From assembly GCA_020310875.1 (NCBI GenBank), contig CM035414.1:194547653-194611652 (forward strand): 64,000 nucleotides of DNA, written 5' to 3'. How positions within the stretch are numbered: the first letter of the stretch is position 1; each line of letters opens with the position of its first letter. This DNA is from Ceratopteris richardii. Lineage: Eukaryota > Streptophyta > Polypodiopsida > Polypodiales > Pteridaceae. Positions 48,066 through 57,200 of the stretch are shown here, one piece after another. A model generated the notes under the pieces. That model was not told the origin of the DNA. It saw only the letters and a list, made by a program, of their open reading frames with translations, and searched no databases. The position numbers and the translations under genes were made by a program.

Positions 48066-48070
48066 GACAC

Positions 48071-48243
48071 TGTAATAAAGTGATAGGTTGGAGATGGTTG
48101 AAGCACACACCTTGAAAGATTGGAGAAGGTTGAACTACACCCTAAGAGAGATGATTAGGAAGTAATCCTCAACCGTGGCTTTTGGGGCAAGTGGTTAGCC
48201 CATCACATTCCTAACCAAGAGGTTGTGAGTTCAAATCCTTACA
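48071..48243 (+). repeat. 5' LTR of TRIM, containing tRNA-like segment
   Basis: The 3' third (48,183-48,243) contains an A-box-like TGGGGCAAGTGG (48,183-48,194) and B-box-like GTTCAAATCC (48,229-48,238), 34 bases apart as in tRNA genes. A TTAG/CTAACC region between them resembles an anticodon arm. Whether it drives Pol III is unknown. Confidence 0.85.
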
Positions 48244-48244
48244 T

Positions 48245-48257
48245 TGGTATCAGAGCC
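48245..48257 (+). other. TRIM primer-binding site
   Basis: TGGTATCAGAGCC, matching initiator Met tRNA, one base after the LTR. Confidence 0.95.
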
Positions 48258-48540
48258 TACGAAGTAGGCTTGAGAAAGGTGGATTGACCTAATGGACTCT
48301 AAAAAAGGCACTTGGGCATCCTCTATATGAAAGGGTACAAAGTTGCACACGTCGCTTTCACAAGTTAGCCCAACAAAGAATCAAGTGTATCTCTCAATCC
48401 GTAGGTCGGATTGAGGCATATAAGATACCATTTAGAGCTCTCGGAATGACTTTCCAAATCTACTGAGCTAGCTTGGGAATGGGAAGTCCTTGGGAATCCT
48501 TGGGTGGCACTTGATTGAGGGGTCAAGATACCAAACATGG

Positions 48541-48675
48541 ATAAGAACAAGGTTCAGGACTGAGGTTGAGAACAAGGGCTCAAGACACCAAGGTTGCAAA
48601 CATGAAGGTTCAAGAAACCAAGGTTGAGAGCAAGGGTTCAAGAGACCAAGGTTGCCAACAAGGTTCAAGAAACTA
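48541..48675 (+). repeat. Degenerate ~28-bp tandem repeats inside TRIM
   Basis: Four to five imperfect copies of units like AAGGTTCAAGAAACCAAGG and GTTGAGAGCAAGGGTTCAAG. Confidence 0.7.
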
Positions 48676-48760
48676 TGTGAGGTTGACGACATCAATTCAA
48701 GGGGCTGATCATCGAGGCTAGAGGGATACAAGAGCAGATCATTGAGGAGAATGATTGACA

Positions 48761-48775
48761 AAAGGGGGGAAGAAT
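48761..48775 (+). other. TRIM polypurine tract
   Basis: AAAAGGGGGGAAGAA, all purine, directly before the 3' LTR. Confidence 0.95.
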
Positions 48776-48946
48776 GTAATAAAGTGATAGGTTGGAGATG
48801 GTTGAACCACACACATGACAGATAGGAGACGGTTGAAATACACCCTAAGAGAGAGGATTAGGAAGTAATCCTCAACCATGGCTTTTGGGGCAACTGCTTA
48901 GCCCATCACATTCCTAACCAAGAGGTTGTGAGTTCAAATCCTTACA
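48776..48946 (+). repeat. 3' LTR of TRIM
   Basis: 171 bp. The B-box-like sequence is identical to the 5' copy; the A-box-like part has two changes (CAACTGC for CAAGTGG). Confidence 0.95.
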
Positions 48947-48951
48947 GACAC

Positions 48952-49286
48952 TAATCATTGACACAAGACAATTTGGTCACTTTGTGATTGCAGATTTCAT
49001 TGGTTGAACATCGAGCCTGCCTCATCCTTCAAATGACGCTACACTTGATGCTACTTCCATGGATATTAGTGACGTTAACTTAGGCATTACATATGCAAGA
49101 ATCCCATATGCAACACATTTGGAGCATCACATATGCGATAATTTTTAGCGTCACAAATGTGATGGTAAAAAGTATGCGTCCATAAAATGTGTCAAATATG
49201 CAATGCTCAAGCATATCCCATATGTGGGGGTTGAGAGGGTCCAATATACAATGCATGCACATCCCTTATGCAATGGTTTCATTTGA
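48952..49286. other. LINE relic end and CATATGCAA-rich stretch
   Basis: 48,952-49,030 continues the LINE endonuclease relic. 49,080-49,270 has several copies of short CATATGCAA/CATATGCGA-like motifs. No gene. Confidence 0.4.
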
Positions 49287-49756
49287 CCAAGGGGATCCCA
49301 GGGGGCCAGTAGGCCCCCTGGTGGGGGTTCGGGGGCAACGCCCCCGACGCAACCGTAAACAGAATATTGCATAGAATATTCCCTGTCAGAGTCAAAAATC
49401 ATTTATATTTGTTAGGTCGGTTCAACTAGTCTAAGCCGTGTATGATAATTACGCGGGCGGTGGCTGCCCACGCTCTACCGCCCATGTATAGCCATCCACG
49501 GAAGGCCACCCATGATCCTATATATACATGACTTCTCCACTACCTCAGACATCAAGTTGAGCCAGCATACCTCTACCTTGTATCTCCCTATCTAGAGTTG
49601 TCTAGATCGCCATTTAAGCTCTACCTTGAGAGCGCACAGGTGGACAAGGCCATCATCTTTGTACTTGCTATTAGTAGAAAATTATTGAGATTCTCCTATA
49701 TCTCTTATCTTCTCTACTACTGCTCTTGTGTTATATTGCATAACTATTTTCTTACA
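49287..49756 (+). repeat. LTR copy 1 of tandem LTR-gag unit
   Basis: Homologous to 50,600-51,103. Ends CTTACA immediately followed by a PBS. The 5' part is G/C-rich with two hairpins: GGGGGCCAGTAGGCCCCC (49,301) and CGGGGGCAACGCCCCCG (49,330). The LTR start is taken from homology; no TG start was identified. Confidence 0.8.
49519..49526 (+). promoter_or_regulatory. TATA box in LTR copy 1
   Basis: TATATATA, at the same relative place in copy 2 (50,866-50,873). Confidence 0.55.
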
Positions 49757-49768
49757 TGGTATCAGAGC
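49757..49768 (+). other. Primer-binding site, copy 1
   Basis: TGGTATCAGAGC directly after LTR copy 1. Confidence 0.95.
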
Positions 49769-49851
49769 CGTAAGGTTCGAATAGCTTGAGAAGTATCACT
49801 ATTTTAGCCTACTAGCAGATTAGAATATCAATAGATTATTCGAGTGATTAC

Positions 49852-50599
49852 ATGATGGCTTCGTCCTCGAACACGAGTCTTGGTGCTTCAGGTAATGTTA
49901 ATGCTGCACCTATTCGAATTGGTCCACCTGCATTCACTGAAGGGAAGTTGGATGGATCCAACTATACACTCTGGAAGTTCAAAATTTCTGCAATTTTGGA
50001 CTCCTATGAATTACTTGACACTGTCATGGGACCGATGGGATAGGATCCAGAGCCTATACCAATTGAAGATCCAGCTAGTTCAAGATTGATGATTCAACCG
50101 GATCCAGATCTTCTACGATCTTGGAAGAGGCAGAATGTTGATGCATTATGTGCAATTATCACTAGTGCAAGTGATTCTGTGCTTAATTTAGTTCAACATG
50201 CTACTAAAGCACATGAGGCTTGGGGCATATTGGCTCCACAATATGAGACCAAGAACCACATTAGGATATAGAATCTAGAAAATCATTTGGCAAATGAAAA
50301 GCATTCTGATTCTGAAAAGGCTGAATATTTTATCAAACGGATAAAACATCTTCAAGACCAATTGGCTGCAGTTGGTGTTGTTATAAGCTCGAAGATGTGT
50401 ACGTGTTCTTCCAGCAAAGTATGATGGATTAGTAAGAGTCCTTTACACTCAGGTAAGACCAACTCCCCTCACATTTGAAGAGTTTTGTGCTATGCTTTTA
50501 GAAGAAAAGATGTGCTTGAGGAATCCGCAAAGCACAAGTGATGCTGCTTTTTCAGTAAATGCAAAAGGTAAAGGCTCTTCTGATGTATCAAGGAAGAAG
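49852..50599 (+). pseudogene. Copia gag, copy 1
   Basis: Starts MMASSSNTSLGASG and shows FTEGKLDGSNYTLWKFKISA, VDALCAIITSASDSVLNLV, KAHEAWGILAPQYETKN and LTFEEFCAMLLEE, all copia gag (UBN2-type). Stops follow MGPMG and IRI, and a small deletion near 50,386 relative to copy 2 shifts the frame. The reading ends at DVSRKKP and passes directly into LTR copy 2, with no knuckle or pol. Confidence 0.9.
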
Positions 50600-51103
50600 C
50601 CAAGGGGGTCCAAGGGGGCCAATGGGCCCCCTCACTGGGGGGTCCTAGGGGGCCAACCGGCCCCCTCATGGGGGTCTGGGGGCAAGGCCCGCGGTGCGAT
50701 GGTAAACAAAATATTCCATAGAATATTCCGTGTCAATGTGAGAAATCATTTATATTTGTTAGTTCCGTTCAACCGGTCTAAGCCGTGTATGATAATTACG
50801 TGGGGGATGGCCACCCACGCTCTACCGCCCATGTATAGCCGTCCATAGAAGGCCACCCATGATCCTATATATACATGACTTCTGCACTACCTAAGACATC
50901 AAGTTGAGCCAGCATACCTCTGCCTTGTATCTCCCTAGCTAGATTTGTCTAGATCGCCATTTAAGCTCTACCTTGAGAGCGCACGGGTGGACAACGCCAT
51001 CATCTTTGTACTTGGTGTTAGTAGAAAATTGTTGAGATTCTCTTATATCTGTTATCGTCTCTGCTACTGCTGCTGTGTTATATTGCATAACTATTGTCTT
51101 ACA
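50600..51103 (+). repeat. LTR copy 2 of tandem LTR-gag unit
   Basis: Begins at CCAAGGGG, fused to the end of gag copy 1, and ends CTTACA before a second PBS. Confidence 0.85.
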
Positions 51104-51115
51104 TGGTATCAGAGC
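51104..51115 (+). other. Primer-binding site, copy 2
   Basis: TGGTATCAGAGC directly after LTR copy 2; 1,347 bp from copy 1. Confidence 0.95.
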
Positions 51116-51196
51116 GATAAGGTTCGAATAGCTTGAGAAGTATCATTATTTTAGCCTACTAGCAGACTAGAATATCAACAGATTATTCGAATGATT

Positions 51197-51985
51197 ACAC
51201 GACGGCTTCGTCCTCGAACACTGGTCTTGGTGCTTCACCTAATGTTAATGTTGCACCTATTCAAATTCGTCCACCTGCATTCACTGAAGGGAAGCAAGAT
51301 GGATCCAACTATACACTCTAGAAGTTCATAATTTCTTCAATTTTGGACTCCTAGGAATTACTTGACACTGTCATGGGACCGATGGGATTGGATCTAGAGC
51401 CTATACCAGCTTAAGATCCAGCTAATTCAAGATTGATGATTCAGCCAGATCTAGATCTTCTACGAGCTTGGAAGAGGCGGAATGTTGATGCATTATGTGC
51501 AATTGTCACTAGTGTAAGTGATTCTATGCTTACTTTAGTTCAACATACTACTAAAGCACATGAGGCTTGGGGCATATTGGCTCGACAATATGAGACCAAG
51601 AACCACACTAGGATACAAAATTAAGAAAATCAATTGGCAAATGAAAAGCATTCTCATTTTGAAAAGGCTGAAGATTTTATCAAACGGATAAAACATCTTC
51701 AAGACCAATTGGCTGCAGTTGGTGTTGTTATAACACCACAAGAGCTGGCTCGAAGATGTGTACGTGTTCTTCCAACAAAGTATGATGGATTAGTTACAGC
51801 CCTTAACACTCAGGTAAGACCAACTCCCCTCACATTTGAAGAGTTTTGTGCTATGCTTTTAGAAGAAGAGATGCGGTTGAGGAATTGGCAAAGCACAAGT
51901 GATGCTGCTTTTTCAGCAAATGCAAAAGGTAAAGACTCTTCTGATGTATCAAAGAAGAAGCCAAAGAAGAAGATTTTGATTTTGA
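51197..51985 (+). pseudogene. Copia gag, copy 2
   Basis: Close relative of copy 1. The two start ATGs are changed to ACG (ACGACGGCTTCG). Blocks VDALCAIVTSVSDSM, EAWGILARQYETKN, FIKRIKHLQDQLAAVGVVIT and TFEEFCAMLLEEEMRLRNWQ are preserved. After DVSKKKPKKK the sequence turns into a microsatellite, so this copy also stops at the end of gag. Confidence 0.88.
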
Positions 51986-52900
51986 TTTTCTATGTGTGTG
52001 TATGTATATGCATGTATATTTGTGGTTGCATGTGTATGTGTCATTTGTATGAGTCTACTTGTGTATGTATATCTGTATGTATGTATATATGTATGATATG
52101 TGTCTATATGTGTATGTGGGTGTATGCATTTATGCATGTATGTATACATATGTGTGTATGGATGCATGTCTCTGTATGTATGTACTTGACTGTGTGTGTG
52201 TCTATATGTGTGTATGTATATGTGTATGTATGTGTTTGTGTTTATGTGTGTGTATATGTGAATCTGTGTATATGTATGCTTTTGTATCTATATGTGTGAT
52301 TATGCACGTGCATATGTATGTATGCATGTGTGTATGTATGTATGTGTGAGTATGTATGCATGTGAGTGTATTTGTGTGTGTCAATGTATGTTTATGTATA
52401 TGTGAATACATGTGTATATATGTATGTTTATGTGTTTATATATGTCTATGTATGTCTATGTGTGTGTATGTATGTGTATATTTATATGTGTATGTGACTT
52501 TATGTGTGTGTTTATGTGTATGTGTGTGTATGCATATGTGTGTGTATGTGTATGTGTGTGTATGTATGTATGAATGTACTTGGGTATGCATTTGTGTGTA
52601 TGTATGCATGTGACTATATGTATGTGTATGTATATATGCATGTGTGTGTGTCTACTTTTGTGTATGTACATGTGTGTGTATGTGTTTATGTGTGTGTCTA
52701 TGTGTGTGTATGTACTTTTTTGTGTATGTTTTGTTTGTGTATTTTTTGTTTGTGTATTTTTTGTTTGTGTATGTTTATGTGTGTGTTTGTGTGTGTCTAT
52801 ATGTGTGTCTATGTGTGTGTATGTACATGTGTATGTATGTATGTGTGTGTATGTGTATGTGTGTATGTGTATGTGTGTGTATGCATGTGTATATAATGTT
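51986..52900 (+). repeat. 0.9-kb (TG/TATG)n complex microsatellite
   Basis: Same composition as 46,431-47,435. Contains a small run of TTTTTTGTTTGTGTA units near 52,720-52,770. Open frames across it are repeat artefacts. Confidence 0.97.
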
Positions 52901-53034
52901 ACTACTCCAAATACATTACCATGCATGTGTTTCTACATAGAACATGCTTATGTTGTTTAGTGATGTAACATGTGACTGGCCATCCATTTCTATTTTATTC
53001 ATATTGACTGAGGTGAGTTGCTTTTTTGAGTGCA
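52901..53034. other. Short unassigned spacer
   Basis: Unique-looking sequence between the microsatellite and the LTR; nothing recognised. Confidence 0.4.
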
Positions 53035-53545
53035 TGTTATAACTTATGGAATGTTGAATTTTAGAGTTTAATTTTTTCAATTATTAATGTGTTTTGTGTT
53101 TGGATATAGTAGCTAAAGGTTCTTCATCGTGTGGATAGCCATAAACATTTTGGATATATCTAGACATGTATAAGTATATTCTATACATATTTTATAAATA
53201 ACGACCCACATAGACGGTTCCTTCTAGAAAAAAAGGTAAAAATAGTAGTTAGGGTAGGGATCCCTATAGATCATAATTTATGTAAATAAAAAGAATGGCT
53301 TTCCGTAAAAGAGAGAAAATTTTACGTTTATTCCTACTTTTCAAGGTTTCACCCTCATTGTAAGCTCTAGTTTTTATGTAATAAAAACCATTCAAATACA
53401 TGCGGTTTGAAACTCATCAGAGATAGTGCATGAGACGAGACAGTATCCAATCATCTCTACTATTCACTCTACTACATATCTCTATTTTTGTATATTTTCT
53501 TTTTTTGTATCCTCTCTGAGTGTGTGTATGTATGATCCTCCAACA
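53035..53545 (+). repeat. LTR related to the solo LTR at 3.3 kb
   Basis: Starts TGTTATAACTTATG like 3,327 and shares AGCTAAAGGTTC-, GGCTTTC- and ATACATGCG-type blocks in the same order. The right end is uncertain; a CCAACA at about 53,545 is a candidate. Confidence 0.65.
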
Positions 53546-53614
53546 AATCCCACTATTTTTCTATCAGTGTGGGTATGTATGATCCTCCAACAAATCCCAC
53601 TATTTTTCTATCAT
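53523..53614 (+). repeat. 46-bp direct tandem duplication
   Basis: The block from GTATGTATGATCCTCCAACA to CACTATTTTTCTATCA occurs twice in a row. Confidence 0.9.
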
Positions 53615-54260
53615 CGCCTAAGCTGAATATTGAGGTTTGGTAAATGAAACTCAAGAAGCCATATGGATGAAGAAATTATACTTAGTTTTGGGTGTGAAGT
53701 TATCCATTCCTCATATTTTCAAGACAACATAATCACTTCACATCTTGCATCTAATACTATTTATCATGCTATGACAAAACATAAAAAGCTCCATCATCAT
53801 TATGTTATGGAAAAGATTATAAGCAAGGAAATGGAATGCTCATATGTATCGACTAAACAACAATGTGGAGACATGTCCACATCTTGTAGGGCAGTTGGTT
53901 GAGCTCTGGCCTCTTGAGGCGGAGGTCCATGGTTCAAGTCTCGGGCTCGACATGTTATGGCTTAGGCTAGTTAAAACTAGTTGTAACCATGTTTCCTTCA
54001 ATTGTAACCATGTCTCTTTTTCTAACCACTGCTTTGTGGGATACGGGGGGTCCCACAGGTACTATGCCCATTCACTTGTACAGTTGCAATTTCAAACTTA
54101 AATTCCGGGGGAGCAAGCTTCGATTGAACCTCCATTTAAAAATAAAAACAATGTGGAGACATGATGACCAAAACCTTGGATGGAGTGAAGCTAAGCAAAC
54201 TCAAAGTTATGATTGGAGATTAAGAAATATCAATGGCTTAAAGACTCAATCATCTTGGAC
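53615..54260 (+). pseudogene. Copia RNase H C-terminal fragment, split by a SINE
   Basis: Frames in order: ETQEAIWMKKLYLVLGVKL, SNTIYHAMTKHKKLHHHYVM and SKEMECSYVSTKQQCGDM, the C-terminal RNase H of the same copia lineage as the intact element (THQQCVDILTKALDG there). It is cut at 53,875 by the SINE and continues at 54,148 with DMMTKTLDGVKLSKLKVMIGD to a stop. A PPT-like TTGAGGAAGAGT at 54,261-54,272 and TGTTGG at 54,273 suggest the start of a 3' LTR remnant. Confidence 0.85.
53860..54163 (+). mobile_element. tRNA-derived SINE (272 bp) with 16-bp target duplication
   Basis: ACAATGTGGAGACATG occurs at 53,860-53,875 and 54,148-54,163. The element (53,876-54,147) has an A box TAGGGCAGTTGG (53,887-53,898) and B box GGTTCAAGTCTC (53,931-53,942), so a tRNA-like head. 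A body with a GGGATACGGGGGGTCCCAC block follows, then an A-rich tail (AAAAATAAAA). SINEs use LINE machinery in trans (known). Young enough for a perfect duplication. Confidence 0.95.
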
Positions 54261-54272
54261 TTGAGGAAGAGT

Positions 54273-57200
54273 TGTTGGTGGGTGAAAGAAGCCTAAGTGC
54301 TTGTCCTTGTGCATTAGCGCATCACAAGAAACTTAAGGCATTATCTCATACATATCATTGTATTAATTTATGGAGTTCTAAGGTTAATTTCAGATACTAC
54401 TACATTTTTGCAAAAGTAAAGAAGAACTTTAGCGAGAATCTCAAAGATGTATTGGCAGCCAAATGCCACAACCATATTTTGATTGAAAATTCAAAATGAA
54501 TCCTAGAAGTATGGATCAGTTTTAGATAGATCCAAGCAACAACCATCTTTGGAAAGAGTATTGATACATTGGGTTTTTAGTAGATTGTAAGAGAGCTGGT
54601 CATCACACTCACTATTTATGAAATATTTTTTCTCACAAGTGTAGAGAAAAACCATTAAGACGAAGAACTAGGATAAAAAAGTGACAATCTACAGTACAAT
54701 CACTAGGTTGTAAACTAGCTGTGAAAATGAGTATTTACTTTTATTTTACTCCAATATACAAAGAACTTTTCTTTTATCTTCTTGGATCCTTCTACCCTAT
54801 AGACAATTCGAAACAAAACAAAGTTATAAATAAAAAACAAAAGGTAATCACATTACTAATAAAAAAGCACAAGAACTTTCTCACCCAATGCCATTGCATT
54901 CCAAATTTGGATTTAGTTATCCCTCAAATCCAATAATCACCAAATGCTCCCTCACATTAGCCAAGGTTCTCTATATTGGTATGCATTAATAATTTTTCAC
55001 ATCTATTTATCATTCAAGAATCTAATTTACAATGACGTATGATGTTTGAAATATCACAATCCTATACTTCTTGCAGCTATTTTACAAAGGCCTATGTTCG
55101 TTTTTGTAATTCCTTCTATCAAATCCCATTTTTCACCTATTAGAGTTTCCATGTTCTAATATGTTATATATATACACATGAAAATTATAGAAATATCTTG
55201 AAATGTGAATTCTTGAAACAAATATACAAAACAGTGCATGCGAAAACACTAGTGTAGACCTAGACATCTAGGCCATTCTATTAATTTCAAAGAGCTACAT
55301 ATATCCATTACCAAATTCTGATTCAATGATGATATGGACCATCTATAATTTTGTTTTCGCTCCAATTCAAAAAGAAAATCTACTTCAAATCTCTCTAAGC
55401 TTTGAAAAACACTCTCTATAGAGGTTACAACATACAATGGAACAAAGAAATCTACATGCAATGCTTGGAAAGTATCTCTAAGACTATGAAGGGGTTACTC
55501 ATTTATAGAAGTAGACAATTTCTTTTAACAATAAAAATCATATGTGGAGAGGTCAAATATACATTCAACGTTATAAACGACACCATATTGTAAAGTGGTA
55601 CTTATAGTTGAGAGGATATTTTATTACAAAAGTATTTTTGAGTTTCATACCCATAATTGTGAAAACATTTAGCACAACAGCAACTATCTGATTATCTTTG
55701 TGCTTTTTGAAGCCAAGTATTGTTCCCCTCCAATGAATATCCAAGTTTCCAAAATCTCTAACTTGATGAGGCCCAACTTTGGAGGTCTACAGGTACACCC
55801 ATGCACCTTTTGAGTACTCACCTATTAGCCATTGTCCATAAATGACTCTAATATTATGGCATCATAATGTGAGAAGTTCATCTTTTGGTCTCTTACAAGA
55901 TTTAGATGTTGCCATTGAATTTCAAGGTCTTTAAGCTACAACAAGAATTTCAACTCCAAGATGCACATAGCTTGGAATACATACACAAGAGCTTCAATTG
56001 TGTGCAATTGAGAGAAGCTAGTACACAAATATATGTTTTTGAGATGTGGATATGAAAATGTGATTTCAGGAGCAAAATAACTCTTTTTTATGTCGTATTG
56101 AAAAAAGCCATTTGTTTTGCTCAAAACAATCATGGAGTTTGATTTGTAGATAAAACAGAGAACTTTTGATCGTAAAACAACGAGGGGTGGGGGATTCATT
56201 CTTAGGTGTTATGATGCAATTTTTACTTTAAAAGAAAAGAAAGACTTTTTGGGCCCAAATTGCTTGTAGAATTATGTTTCTCTCTAAAGGCAACGCGTTA
56301 AATAGAGGAGAAGTATATCCCCTATCCGCTTTAGTGTAGTTTCCTATAGGCTATATAATTTAGCCAACACCCTCTTCTACTTTGTCTAGCACTCACCACG
56401 TGCTACTTTTAAAAGTTCATCTAGGATTCATTTTCTCTCCTTACAATGTAGATGTATTTTCTAGGTCATACAAAGTCCAAAAAGGTGCAGAACCATAGAT
56501 TTTCTCTCAAAGGTTACATATAATGCATGCATCTATGCAAAAATATTAAGGTCACTACACTTATAAAGAAACATGTTCAAAGAAAGATTAAAGAAGATAT
56601 TTATAAGTTTAAATTCACAATTACTTTAATTATTAAAAAAAAGCGTAGGAAAAAGAGAATAGTTAAATTTTTAGGAATGAAAAATATATTATATATCCTC
56701 ACTCCTAATCATAGAAATACGTTTTTTATCTCTGTCTTTAGAAAAAAAAACACCAAAGTGCAACAAAGAAAGGGCAGAGCTCTAGAGAATCAAAGAGAGA
56801 CAGAGAGCATTCATATAAATGTTTCTTTTCTGTTTACTAAAGTTCACATTAAGGAGTAATTCAATAAATCGTACTATTAAATAGATTTGGAGTACCGTAG
56901 TGGAAGATTTGGAAGGAAAAAGTAGGACTAATTTCGATCAACCTCCAAGAGAATCATCCATTTAGAAATCCATAGAATACCTAGGTAGAAGAATTTGTGA
57001 CTCTATGAACTCAACCCTTTAGAAAACCATAGGGTGTCTATTGTAGAAAAAACCAAGTTTGAAAATGAGTGAATACCCCATGAAAGGGATGAAAAAGCTT
57101 CAAACATGTTTTTTAACTTTCTCTAATGCCCTTTTCCTTAGTTATTTCTTGAATTATAATTTAATGAGCCTTGTGAGGAAAACAAATATTATTTAGAGAA

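Larger units (their letters stand above)
48066..48951 (+). mobile_element. TRIM element (876 bp) with flanking GACAC duplication
   Basis: Terminal-repeat retrotransposon in miniature. LTRs 48,071-48,243 (173 bp) and 48,776-48,946 (171 bp), each TGTAATAAAG..CCTTACA. PBS TGGTATCAGAGCC at 48,245-48,257; PPT at 48,761-48,775; TSD GACAC at 48,066-48,070 and 48,947-48,951. The 532-bp interior has no coding capacity, so mobility would depend on proteins from other elements (known for TRIMs). It lies within a LINE relic. Confidence 0.95.

Noticed and set aside
48141..48243. Stand-alone tRNA gene at the TRIM LTR
   Set aside because: Stem pairing is imperfect and the same sequence recurs in the other LTR, so it is an LTR component, not a tRNA gene.
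52059..52960. Similar long open frames at the second array
   Set aside because: Same cause: simple-sequence repeat, not coding.
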